A stretch of 14,724 nt of DNA from Planctomycetota bacterium (GCA_015485455.1 WFTN01000195.1:1-14724), one strand, 5' to 3'; counted from the first letter of the stretch, positions 6,238 to 13,956 are shown. Notes: generated by a model from the sequence alone, not told the origin. Numbers and translations: made by a program.

Positions 6238-8259
6238 AGAATACCCCGTAGCCTCTCGTTCAAACTTGCATTCGTTTTCTTGCTCTTGGGCATCGTGCCG
6301 ATGACCTTAGTAGGGGTGACCGCCTACTTCGTAGCCCGCGACACCATGGCAGAAACCTATGTCGAACGTTTCGTCAAGCGGGTGACACGAGACACTTCCA
6401 TCAACTTGGAAACCTCCCTCAAGAGTATGCAGAACGGCACTGAGCTTTTGGCCCGTTCCAGCAACCTGCGCAAGAACGTCTACGAACTTTCCGTCCGGCA
6501 GCCGAACGAAACAGCTTATCAAATGGCATTGGGGCGCATTCGTACTGACCTCAACAACTCAATTGAGATCATGGGTAACGCCGACCTTTTGGCCGTCATT
6601 GACTTAGAGGGAAACATTCTCGTCACCAGTAATCGCAGGAGAGAAGACGTCCGTAGCGGCAAGCTAGAAGGAACCGCCGATTTTCGCCTGTTCACCGACG
6701 ATGAAAGCAATCCACTGGCGGGCATAAACTTGCGATCGCGAAAATGGTGGGATAAGGCCGCCACCGGCCAGTCTGCCGTCATTGACTGGGGAACCGAACC
6801 TCTCATACGTGAGGCCTACGGTTATCCTAAGTTTCTAGATGAAGAATCAGACCAAGTCGATAGTGAACGGCAAAAAAACCCGGAGGCCTATTCCTTCGGA
6901 TTCACCAAGGGTATTCCTCTCTCCGAGTTTAGTCGCGAGGACATCGTCGGAGGTGAGATCACCCAAGCGATCTTGGTTGTGTTCTTCAATTGGCGATCGA
7001 TCCAAGACTTGCTCGACCGGGTCAATGAAGATTTCGAAGGAGACGACATCCAATTCAGTTCCGGTTATACCTTCCTTTTTAACACCGATTTCAACACGGT
7101 GATTGCCCACAGATACCTGAGCCTCTATTCCAGCCGTCTGGTCGAAGATCATGGTTTAGACAAATTGCGATCGGCCATGCTCAAGGCCGAGGGACATCGT
7201 GGCAGCACCCACTACAAGTACCGTAAGGAAAAAGTCGCGGCATTCGCTCCCGTTCGAGCGACAGGGTGGCAATTAGGCTTCGGCATCGATGAAGACGACT
7301 ACCTGAAAGCCACCTACCAAATGGGCAAGGTCATGTTTATCGCTGGCCTCTTGGTCGCCGGTATCATCATCATTTTGATCGCAGTCAGCTCCCGTCGCAT
7401 TACACGTCCCATCCGCGTGCTGATTCAGCAGACCAATGAAATTGCCAAGGGCAACTTAGACGCTCGTGTTGAAATCGAAACTCAAGACGAAATCGGCCTC
7501 TTGGGCGATTCCTTCAACAAGATGGCCGAAGACCTGAAGGTTTCGAACAAGAGACTAATTCAAGCCGAGAAAACAGCAGCTTGGCGGGAGATGGCCAACC
7601 AAGTGGCCCATGAGATCAAGAACCCATTGACGCCCATCAAGCTGTCCGCTCAATTAGTCCATCGCGCTTACATAGACAAGCACCCAGATTTCGAAAATAT
7701 CCTGAAAGAAAGCGTTCACAACATTGTCACCCAAGCTGACTCATTACGAAAAATTGCCTCCAACTTTTCGAACTATGCTGCCTTCCCGAAAACGGAACGC
7801 AAACATCACAGCGCCTTGGAATTGATCAAAGAATGCGTCCAGCTCTATTCAAACAAAGAATCATCAGGTATCGACGTCAAGTTAGAATCGTTTTTGGACA
7901 CGGATGTCATCCTCAACATTGATCGCGATGAAATTATGAGGGTGTTCTTCAATCTCTTCAACAATGCTTTCGAAGCCATGCCGGATGGTGGCATGGTCTC
8001 TGTGAGCGTCTTCCGCTTCAAGGAAGGTGACAAACCGGGTCGTCTTGATATTCGCATTACTGACACAGGCAAAGGGATCGACGACAACATCTCTGAACGA
8101 CTCTTTGAACCCTACTTCACCACCCGCAGTTCTGGCACTGGCTTGGGCTTGGCGATTTGCAAGAAGACAATTGAAGGTTATGGCGGTGAATTGAGCATTG
8201 AGAGCAAAGTCAACGCTGGCACAACTGTCATCTTAAGTATCCCCTTTGTCGAAGACTAA
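6235..8259 (+). CDS. NtrY-like membrane sensor histidine kinase
   Basis: The 674-residue protein starts with a TTG. A membrane helix at about 9-33 is followed by a large extracytoplasmic domain (about 34-365) whose end, AAFAPVRATGWQLGFG, looks like a dCache-type sensor. A second helix spans about 366-384, then a HAMP domain (about 385-440, SRRITRPIRVL..GNLDARV..DEIGLLGDSFNKM). The kinase core is complete. The H-box has the phospho-acceptor H459 in VAHEIKNPLTPIKL, preceded by AWREMANQ as in NtrY proteins. The N-box includes N573-N577, the D-box is DTGKGI (610-615), the F-box FEPYFTT (624-630) and the G-box GTGLGLA (634-640). It should autophosphorylate and pass phosphate to a response regulator, but none is encoded in the window, so ligand, partner and regulon are unknown. 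Co-transcription with metG, one base upstream, is likely. Confidence 0.9.
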   Translation: MRIPRSLSFKLAFVFLLLGIVPMTLVGVTAYFVARDTMAETYVERFVKRVTRDTSINLETSLKSMQNGTELLARSSNLRKNVYELSVRQPNETAYQMALGRIRTDLNNSIEIMGNADLLAVIDLEGNILVTSNRRREDVRSGKLEGTADFRLFTDDESNPLAGINLRSRKWWDKAATGQSAVIDWGTEPLIREAYGYPKFLDEESDQVDSERQKNPEAYSFGFTKGIPLSEFSREDIVGGEITQAILVVFFNWRSIQDLLDRVNEDFEGDDIQFSSGYTFLFNTDFNTVIAHRYLSLYSSRLVEDHGLDKLRSAMLKAEGHRGSTHYKYRKEKVAAFAPVRATGWQLGFGIDEDDYLKATYQMGKVMFIAGLLVAGIIIILIAVSSRRITRPIRVLIQQTNEIAKGNLDARVEIETQDEIGLLGDSFNKMAEDLKVSNKRLIQAEKTAAWREMANQVAHEIKNPLTPIKLSAQLVHRAYIDKHPDFENILKESVHNIVTQADSLRKIASNFSNYAAFPKTERKHHSALELIKECVQLYSNKESSGIDVKLESFLDTDVILNIDRDEIMRVFFNLFNNAFEAMPDGGMVSVSVFRFKEGDKPGRLDIRITDTGKGIDDNISERLFEPYFTTRSSGTGLGLAICKKTIEGYGGELSIESKVNAGTTVILSIPFVED

Positions 8260-8342
8260 CTGAATACTCCTCGACCTCGCGACGGCGATCTCATGAATCA
8301 GTCGGATTAGCCCGCAAAAGAACTTCCCAAATTTCCTTGGTC

Positions 8343-8359
8343 CAGGTTGTCATAACCTG
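8343..8359. repeat. Inverted repeat CAGGTT/AACCTG upstream of comEC
   Basis: Two perfect 6-base arms are separated by the five bases GTCAT. The arms contain TTGTCA, a -35-like hexamer (8347-8352), so a protein bound here could overlap a promoter. No matching -10 hexamer sits at the usual distance. Confidence 0.45.
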
Positions 8360-8396
8360 ACGTCTATTCTTGCAGTTGTGTTCTGACCTGATCCCT

Positions 8397-8406
8397 TCAG
8401 GCCTGA
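8397..8406. repeat. Palindrome TCAGGCCTGA upstream of comEC
   Basis: This 10-base perfect palindrome lies 38 bases before the comEC start. It is flanked by CCCT and GGG, which could extend the pairing with a bulge. It shares the CCTGA half-site with two other positions in the same gap (8356-8360 and 8386-8390). Confidence 0.4.
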
Positions 8407-8443
8407 GGGCATTGCAAGACAAAGGATTCGAGCAGGAACAATC

Positions 8444-10399
8444 ATGGTAAGGCGTGTCACAGCCACAATTCCATTCTTGCTCATCAGCCTGTTGTCGTCT
8501 CAATGTTCTTGGGGCACCCGCAAAGAACTGCTCCCAATTTTGCTCCTTGGCTTATACCTCCTATTCCGAGCCATCGAGTGCTTCGTCCCATGCGCCTCCC
8601 CTCCTGGCTCTCTGGCGCTAGGCTCCTGCCTCTTGGGTTTTGTTTGGGGGGCGCCAACGCGCCCCCCAACAATCCCATCTTTCGCCGGAGCCTTTGTCAC
8701 TGTGGAAGGAGAACTTTCGGCATTCTATACCTTCCCCGGAATACGCCAAGAAAACCAAGACAAGCGAAAATGGCTGCTCACCCGCGGGCATATCGCAGGG
8801 CAAGACACCTCGATTCCCCGGATTTCAGCGACAATTCGGGGCGACGAAAATCTAGAAGTCGGCGATCAAGTGCGGGTCTTCGGCTGGCTCGAATACAAGA
8901 ACTCAAAGTGGAATTTAAGATCGCGATTCTTGGCCTTCGGGGCTCAGAACTCCCTTGATCCAGGAAGAATCGGAGCAGAATGGCGCCGTCGTTTGCGCAC
9001 CCGTGTTGAATCTCGCTACCAGGGTTTTCCCTCTCGAGTTATCCAGTCTCTTGTTCTGGGAAGAAAAAATCTACGACCGGAAGAGACCGAAACGATTCGC
9101 CAAGCTGGGGTATCCCATCTTTTCGCCGTCAGCGGGCTCCACCTTATTCTCATCTGCGGCGTTCTCAGCTTCTTGCTGAAAATGGCTGGATTGCGCGACC
9201 CATGGTTGGGCCTAGCAACCCTCATGGGAGCGACCGGGTTTGCTATTCTCACAGGATTCAAACCGCCTATGACACGAGCGCTCCTCGGCTTTGCCCTCTT
9301 CACCTTGGCAAAAACAACGAGACGACCGGTTCACTCTGGATGGTGCCTTCTCATTGTGGCGACCTTCGAACTCCTTCGAGTTCCCCAACTCGCTCGCAGT
9401 ATTTCTTTTCAACTGTCATTCGCCGCCGTCGCAGGGATACTTTGGCTCGGACCTCGCCACCAGGGACGAAAAACAAGAACAGCTTTGAAAGCTTTTCTCA
9501 TTCGCAAGAAGAAAGCCGGCCATGGGCGCAAACTCATCGACGGCATTATTCTCACCTCCGCTGCCATTGTGGCCACAGCCCCTTTTACTTTGTTTCACTT
9601 CGGCACCTTCACCCCCATCGCCCTTCTGTCGAATCTTGCCATCCTGCCACTCTTGACAATCACCCTCATCGCAGGCTTACTCGAGCTCTTTGTTTCACTT
9701 CCCACATTCATCCTCAATTGGTTATGTGAAACCATGCTGATCTCCATGGAGGGGGCAAGCCAGGTGAACTTTGGTCATATCGAGACCTCAAAGCCCCCAG
9801 TTTGGGCCTACATCCCATTCTTAGTCGGGTTAGTTCTTGCTTGGCATCAAAGAGAACAATCTCAGCTGAAGAGCCAAATGATCGCTTGGATAGCCGTTTT
9901 TTTCTTGCTCTTTTCAACTAGGACAGTCAAAGAAGAACCCCAACTAAGATTCACCAAGAATCCCCAGCGCTTTGACATAGCTTTTGGGGAAGAGGTTTCC
10001 CAACTCAAGGCAGAGGGCTCATGGAAGCCGGGCTTAGAAGATTTCTTTGTGGCAGGAGATACAAGCACCTCTTACCACATGGAGGTCCTTCAATCTCAGG
10101 GCATCTTGGCCAAGGGGCTCTGGGGCGGAGCCACCTTCATCAATTTCGGTTCCATGAGCTTCGAATCATGCCTAACGTATTGTCGGTGGAACAAACAACC
10201 GGTTGACATTCTCATTTTACCCCAAGGGGGTGCAGATGTTGACGCAACCCTACTTCTAACGGGGCACTTGGAGCCCAAAATTGTTGTCTGCCATAGAGCT
10301 AACGAAGAGAGTTTCATGGCAGTTCAAAGACGGGGCTACCAGGTCATGGACTATCGCACCTTTAACCGCCAATTCCCAAGTGGCAAACCCCAAGATTAG
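8444..10399 (+). CDS. comEC: ComEC/Rec2-family DNA-uptake channel protein with degenerate C-terminal domain
   Basis: ComEC forms the inner-membrane channel that passes single-stranded DNA into the cell during natural transformation. This 651-residue protein has N-terminal membrane helices (about 8-70) and a soluble DUF4131-like/OB-type part (about 82-170). The Competence domain follows, with its hallmarks: AGVSHLFAVSGLHL (221-234), SFQLSFAAVAGI (321-332) and LLSNLAILPL (394-403). After the last helix (about 478-492), residues 505-645 correspond in position to the usual metallo-beta-lactamase domain. The expected LDVGQGDA and HxHxDH stretches are absent, and the LPHHGS-type motif reads LPQGGA (592-597). 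Nuclease activity is therefore unlikely, though DNA transport may remain. The ATG at 8444 has an AGGAA (8434-8438) at good spacing. It stands alone, converging on rpsI. The family call is firm; competence in this organism is inference. Confidence 0.88.
   Translation: MVRRVTATIPFLLISLLSSQCSWGTRKELLPILLLGLYLLFRAIECFVPCASPPGSLALGSCLLGFVWGAPTRPPTIPSFAGAFVTVEGELSAFYTFPGIRQENQDKRKWLLTRGHIAGQDTSIPRISATIRGDENLEVGDQVRVFGWLEYKNSKWNLRSRFLAFGAQNSLDPGRIGAEWRRRLRTRVESRYQGFPSRVIQSLVLGRKNLRPEETETIRQAGVSHLFAVSGLHLILICGVLSFLLKMAGLRDPWLGLATLMGATGFAILTGFKPPMTRALLGFALFTLAKTTRRPVHSGWCLLIVATFELLRVPQLARSISFQLSFAAVAGILWLGPRHQGRKTRTALKAFLIRKKKAGHGRKLIDGIILTSAAIVATAPFTLFHFGTFTPIALLSNLAILPLLTITLIAGLLELFVSLPTFILNWLCETMLISMEGASQVNFGHIETSKPPVWAYIPFLVGLVLAWHQREQSQLKSQMIAWIAVFFLLFSTRTVKEEPQLRFTKNPQRFDIAFGEEVSQLKAEGSWKPGLEDFFVAGDTSTSYHMEVLQSQGILAKGLWGGATFINFGSMSFESCLTYCRWNKQPVDILILPQGGADVDATLLLTGHLEPKIVVCHRANEESFMAVQRRGYQVMDYRTFNRQFPSGKPQD
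8644..8669. repeat. Strong GC-rich hairpin inside comEC
   Basis: TTGGGGGGCGC (8644-8654) and GCGCCCCCCAA (8659-8669) are perfect 11-base complements around the loop CAAC. It lies in codons about 67-76 of comEC, at the end of an N-terminal membrane helix, and encodes part of VWGAPTRPPT. No T-run follows on either strand. It is unusual for coding DNA and may be a structural, pausing or repeat-derived element. Confidence 0.6.
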
Positions 10400-10486
10400 C
10401 TCGAAAGCCAAGAACTCCACCCTGGCTCCAAAACGTGAAATAGACGGGCACAGGAACAGGAGTACCCGGAAGCCCCGCACAATTGG

Positions 10487-10517
10487 AAAAAGCGCCCCAA
10501 CCTGATGTTGGAGCGCT
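10487..10517 (-). terminator. Rho-independent terminator of rplM-rpsI
   Basis: Read on the minus strand, arms AGCGCTCCAAC and GTTGGGGCGCT pair over eleven positions, with one G-T wobble, around a five-base loop. Five T residues follow directly (the A-run at 10487-10491 on the plus strand). It lies 30 bases after the rpsI stop. On the plus strand the same hairpin has one C-A mismatch and a weaker CTCTTTCG tail, so it may also slow transcription from comEC. Confidence 0.8.
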
Positions 10518-10546
10518 CTTTCGATTTCGATTTGAAGGGCCTGGGT

Positions 10547-10945
10547 TTAGCGCTTCGAGAACTGGAATGCTCGGCGAGCACCACGAAGACCGTATTTTTT
10601 ACGCTCTTTCATTCGTGGGTCACGAGTCACATGCCCGTTCGATTTAAGCTCTGCCATGTTGGTTTCGTCGACCTTGACCAAAGCTCTGGCCAATCCCAAA
10701 CGAACGGCCCCAGCTTGACCGCTGATTCCGCCACCATTGACGTTGACAAAAATATCAAACTTGCCCATCAACTCGGTGTCAATGAGTGGACCACTGCATT
10801 CTCTTTGGTGATCGGCCCGAGGAAAATACTCCCTCAGATCCTTCTTGTTCACACGGAATGTTCCAGTGCCTGGCTTGATACGAACACGGGCAACGGATGA
10901 CTTGCGTCGTCCTGTTCCCCAGTCAAATGTAGTGTCGATCGCCAT
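10547..10945 (-). CDS. rpsI: Small ribosomal subunit protein S9 (uS9)
   Basis: The 132-residue protein is S9 of the 30S head, whose C-terminal tail contacts tRNA in the P site. The N-terminal GTGRRKSSVARVRIKPG, the central NGGGISGQAGAVRLGLARAL and the C-terminal DPRMKERKKYGLRGARR..FSKR are all diagnostic. The invariant terminal SKR is intact. The ATG at 10945 is preceded by a strong GGGGAGA on the minus strand (top strand about 10953-10959). It follows rplM after 27 bases in the standard bacterial rplM-rpsI order and is followed by a clear intrinsic terminator. Expression is therefore expected from the rplM promoter as a two-gene transcript. Nothing about it is odd. Confidence 0.97.
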   Translation of the reverse strand: MAIDTTFDWGTGRRKSSVARVRIKPGTGTFRVNKKDLREYFPRADHQRECSGPLIDTELMGKFDIFVNVNGGGISGQAGAVRLGLARALVKVDETNMAELKSNGHVTRDPRMKERKKYGLRGARRAFQFSKR

Positions 10946-10972
10946 GATCGATTCTCCCCTATTGATCGAGCG

Positions 10973-11401
10973 TTAGAAAGTCAGCGGCTTTGGCTGTTGC
11001 GCCTCGTGCGGATGCTCGTCGCCGCCGTAGACCTTCAATTTTGTCAGCATTTTTTGCCCCATAACCGTCTTGGGCAGCATGCGGCGGACAGCAAGGCGAA
11101 TCACGCGGTCCGGATGTCTTTCGAGCATCTGGCTGTACGCGATTTCCTTAAGACCACCCACCCATTGGGTGTGATGACGGTAGACCTTTGTTTCGGCCTT
11201 CTTGCCCGTCAAGACAGTCTTAGATGCGTTTGTCACGACCACAAAGTCACCGGTGTCGGTGTGTGGAGTGTAAGTAGGCTTATGCTTGCCCATGAGAATG
11301 CGAGCAATCTTAGCTGCTAAACGACCAAGGGGCATCGTTGAAGCATCAACGATCAGCCACTCACGTTCGAGCTCATGCTCTTTTGCCATATAGGTCTTCA
11401 T
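10973..11401 (-). CDS. rplM: Large ribosomal subunit protein L13 (uL13)
   Basis: L13 is an early-assembly protein of the 50S subunit that binds 23S rRNA. With the start placed at 11401 the protein is 142 residues, the same as E. coli L13, and begins MKTYMAK as is usual for the family. Conserved stretches are WLIVDASTMPLGRLAAKIA, GKHKPTYTPHTDTGDFVVV, YRHHTQWVGG, RMLPKTVMG and the end EHPHEAQQP. A longer frame starts at an ATG at 11425, but it would add eight residues foreign to the family. An AGGAAAG (11409-11415) sits ten bases before the ATG at 11401, which supports the shorter start. It is the first gene of the rplM-rpsI operon. The gene upstream on the same strand ends 228 bases away, and a candidate promoter lies in that gap. 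Confidence 0.96.
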   Translation of the reverse strand: MKTYMAKEHELEREWLIVDASTMPLGRLAAKIARILMGKHKPTYTPHTDTGDFVVVTNASKTVLTGKKAETKVYRHHTQWVGGLKEIAYSQMLERHPDRVIRLAVRRMLPKTVMGQKMLTKLKVYGGDEHPHEAQQPKPLTF

Positions 11402-11629
11402 CGCAGGTCTTTCCTGGAAATACACTTCACCATCTGCAGACGTACCTTCGCCGTTGATGGGACGAGGATGATAGCAGGGTCGAGTTGAGCTTCAATGGGA
11501 GATTTGAAGTCATAGAAGTTCGTGAGATTTATCGCCAAAAATTGGCTTTCAAACGTGCTTCCTGGCCTCAGGCGCCCCCAGGGCTTCGCCACACAAGGAA
11601 CCTAAGTCGTTACTATACAAGCACTCATG
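11402..11629. other. 228-bp gap upstream of rplM
   Basis: It lies between the stop of the 751-residue membrane protein and rplM, both on the minus strand. Apart from the promoter candidate and the rplM ribosome-binding site, it has a small perfect hairpin, GCCAA/TTGGC around TTT. It also has a GC-rich stretch near 11571-11592 that could form imperfect stems but has no T-run. No convincing terminator for the upstream gene, ribosomal-protein leader structure or small gene was seen. Confidence 0.5.
11468..11495 (-). promoter_or_regulatory. Candidate sigma-70 promoter of rplM-rpsI
   Basis: On the minus strand, TTGAAG (11490-11495) and TATCAT (11468-11473) are separated by 16 bases, matching the -35 and -10 consensus at four and five of six positions. 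The -10 lies about 66 bases before the rplM start. This is the best promoter-like pair I could find in the 228-base gap. Confidence 0.42.
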
Positions 11630-13885
11630 TCACTTCATCGAAAGGTCAACAGGAATCACAAGCATCTGCAACAAGTCACGCCGAGACAGATAATCAGAGC
11701 CATCATGGAGGCTATTGGCACCCTCCATGAGAATAACCAGCACATTCTCGTCCCGATGTGTGTGTCTTCCGAGGCCATAGCGAAGAAATGGCAAGATTCC
11801 TGCCTCCCGCAAATTCTCGGGGAGCACCCCTTGCCAGATCAATGAATCTGGGGTTTTCGCCACCTGAATCCTCTGTCCCCGCAGTTCAGCGCCGTAGAGT
11901 TGCCCACCTTGGCGATAGAAGGCCGCGAGACGCTCGGCAGTCAGAAGACCCGATTCATCTTTGACCCCGGGCCGAGGGCGTAAACTCACTGTTCGCCCCT
12001 GGATTTGGACGGTGAAGGGTAACTTCCATTGCTGCCCCATTTTCACCACCTGCTTGCCAGCGAAACGATCAAGAATGAACCCAGAGACGGTGATCTGCTC
12101 CCCAGAAGGCGTCACGTACTGTTTGCAATGGAGGCCCACGCCCGGGACAGGTACCAAGCGGGGAGAATGAGCTCTTTGGAAGGTAAGATCGCTGGGGCTG
12201 CCATTGAATGAGGCAAAACAGGTCTCTTGGAACAAAGTCAGCCCCCCTTCCTCATCCAGAGCCCCACGCCAAGTACACAGATTCTGTTGCAGCACTTGAT
12301 TGTCTGCCAAGAAAACCCGCTTGAGGGTGTAGTAAGACCCCACCACAACCAGAGTCAGGACAAATGCAACAGACACCAAATAGACAGCCAACGACTTTTT
12401 CGCGTCGAAAATCAGGGGCAGCAAGAAGATGACATAGAAAACAGCGTGATAGATGCCCAGAAACAGGAGCAAACGGGTCAGATCGACTTTCCCCCAATCT
12501 GGCAGGGCAAAGCTCGAATAGAGATTTGATTCGTTGACATGTCGACTCCGAAGTTGGGGGCTGAAGTCATTTGGGAGGGTCATTTCCCGACGGCGCAGAA
12601 CCCGTCCTTGTCCCAAAGTTGAACCACCAGGGTCCTTCGCGCCCAGAATGACCAAGTGCCCACCGGTCTCCGCCCAAGTTCGAAGAACAGCCCGCTCTTC
12701 CACAGAGAACTGAAGATAGCGCTCTTCCGTCAAGACAACGCCACCAAAAGGGTCGTAACCTAAGGGAGACAAAAATGGTCTTGGAGACAAGAAAGGAATG
12801 CCAACCCAGGATGGGCCTGATCCCACTTTGGGAATGTCAAAGAACAAAACGAGACTTTGTCGGGGGGAAACGGCGTCCAACTTAATTCGTGCCAGATCAA
12901 GGCCATCGACGTTCACGCAAACAGGATCAGCGTTGGACTCAATTGTTGGATAAAACCATAGTGAAGAGGGGCTGCCATTCTTCGGCGACCAAGTGATCTC
13001 TGTGCCCCCACCTACTGAAATCTTCACAACCTCTCCGGGCTTCGCAGAAACCTCGAGAGGAAAGACACGTCCCGCCACATGGCGTCCTTGGGTAATCGAA
13101 CGAACCATGGGGGAAGATTTCTGCTGCGAGTCTTCCCTGAGGACGGCCCCGGTGTTCGGGCCGGAAAACCCGAAAGAGAAAACCGAGGCCACAACGAAAA
13201 GCAAAGAAAGAGCAACACGGCTTTTGCTCAAGAAGCACAGGGCCCAGAGCCCGCCGTAGATGCCAAAACAGAGCCCCCCCGGCAAGAACAGCTCGGGCTC
13301 GGCAAAGTGGCGGGTCATTCCTAGAATGAGGGTGATCGGTGAATTCAGGGCATCTTTTCCCCCCAGCAAGGTGCCGAAATGGGACAAAAGAGGAATAACA
13401 CCAACAATCAAGAAATTGAGCGCCACGAGAATCGGTCGGGATCTAAAGCCAAAGACGCAGGTCCAGAAAGTGGCCATACCATGGAAAACCCCGGCCCACA
13501 GCAAGACAGCGACAACCCCCTTGAAGCTCACACCGGCAATGTAAGCCAATACGAAGAGAGGCACCCCGGAGAAAGCCAACATGAAGAACCCCACCCACCA
13601 CCAAGCCATGGCCCTTTGCTTGCGCCTTTCTCCAGTTGCAGGTGAAAGCGGTGGGAGCAAGGTTGTCGGAAAAACCAAGGCCATGTACATCACGAGAAAA
13701 ACTGAATAGAGGGCCATTTCCCCCCTGCGGTCCATCAACCCAAAGGGCAAGAACGAACTAACACTAGGCATGAGTGGCAAAACACTGGCACCCAAGCTCA
13801 GAGCTGCAAAACCAAGAATCAACCAAGTAATTCGGCGGTTCACTGGACTCACAGGAAGATCAACATTTTCAGCAGGATTCATCAC
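11630..13885 (-). CDS. Large multi-pass membrane protein with apparent glutamine-amidotransferase-like insert, function unknown
   Basis: The 751-residue protein has about seven membrane helices in residues 20-241, a long extracytoplasmic part (about 245-465), two more helices (about 470-493 and 497-520) and a C-terminal soluble domain. In the middle part, PFGGVVLTEERYLQFSVEERAVLRTWAETGGHLVILGA (379-416, broken here only by description) is the pattern of a Rossmann-like 'class I glutamine amidotransferase-like' segment: a strand, then 'valued as a target, raise, act, cap' helix and GGxLVILG. Similar segments occur in large membrane proteins of bacteria that accompany ABC-type exporters. No catalytic cysteine or ATPase is visible. 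The frame starts GTG-ATG (13885/13882); GTG is used here, but the nearest GAGGG is 13 bases away, so either is possible. It lies 71 bases after an FtsQ-like gene on the same strand, and an envelope role is plausible but unproven. Confidence 0.68.
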   Translation of the reverse strand: MMNPAENVDLPVSPVNRRITWLILGFAALSLGASVLPLMPSVSSFLPFGLMDRRGEMALYSVFLVMYMALVFPTTLLPPLSPATGERRKQRAMAWWWVGFFMLAFSGVPLFVLAYIAGVSFKGVVAVLLWAGVFHGMATFWTCVFGFRSRPILVALNFLIVGVIPLLSHFGTLLGGKDALNSPITLILGMTRHFAEPELFLPGGLCFGIYGGLWALCFLSKSRVALSLLFVVASVFSFGFSGPNTGAVLREDSQQKSSPMVRSITQGRHVAGRVFPLEVSAKPGEVVKISVGGGTEITWSPKNGSPSSLWFYPTIESNADPVCVNVDGLDLARIKLDAVSPRQSLVLFFDIPKVGSGPSWVGIPFLSPRPFLSPLGYDPFGGVVLTEERYLQFSVEERAVLRTWAETGGHLVILGAKDPGGSTLGQGRVLRRREMTLPNDFSPQLRSRHVNESNLYSSFALPDWGKVDLTRLLLFLGIYHAVFYVIFLLPLIFDAKKSLAVYLVSVAFVLTLVVVGSYYTLKRVFLADNQVLQQNLCTWRGALDEEGGLTLFQETCFASFNGSPSDLTFQRAHSPRLVPVPGVGLHCKQYVTPSGEQITVSGFILDRFAGKQVVKMGQQWKLPFTVQIQGRTVSLRPRPGVKDESGLLTAERLAAFYRQGGQLYGAELRGQRIQVAKTPDSLIWQGVLPENLREAGILPFLRYGLGRHTHRDENVLVILMEGANSLHDGSDYLSRRDLLQMLVIPVDLSMK

Positions 13886-13933
13886 GGAAGGATCTTAGCC
13901 CTCATTCAAGAAGAAAAGAAGACGGAAGGATCT
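13884..13933. repeat. Two copies of a 12-bp direct repeat
   Basis: ACGGAAGGATCT occurs at 13884-13895 and again at 13922-13933, 38 bases apart, in the short gap between the FtsQ-like gene and the large membrane protein. The first copy overlaps the first two bases of the GTG start codon. It could be a binding site pair or a duplication trace. Confidence 0.55.
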
Positions 13934-13956
13934 GCTTTGATAACGGAGGAAACGTC

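Larger units (their letters stand above)
8260..8443. other. 184-bp intergenic region upstream of comEC
   Basis: The gap between the kinase and the comEC-like gene contains no gene I can support. It has a cluster of CCTGA/TCAGG half-sites and two inverted repeats, listed separately. No clear terminator for the kinase transcript is visible: neither inverted repeat is followed by a run of T. No -35/-10 pair with both good hexamers and good spacing was found. Confidence 0.55.

Noticed and set aside
8343..8359. Terminator of the kinase gene
   Set aside because: The hairpin is only six pairs and is followed by a mixed sequence, not a T-run.
8291..8503. 70-codon minus-strand frame with six cysteines, overlapping the comEC start
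   Set aside because: It reads as a possible small cysteine-rich protein, but it overlaps the comEC start and shows no regular metal-binding spacing or ribosome-binding site that I could support.
9202..9729. 175-codon plus-strand open frame
   Set aside because: It is a shifted frame within comEC; the product is rich in His, Ser and Arg without any domain pattern.
11402..11425. Eight extra N-terminal residues for L13
   Set aside because: The extension is foreign to the family, while the start at 11401 gives the usual MKTYM beginning, a normal length and a good ribosome-binding site.
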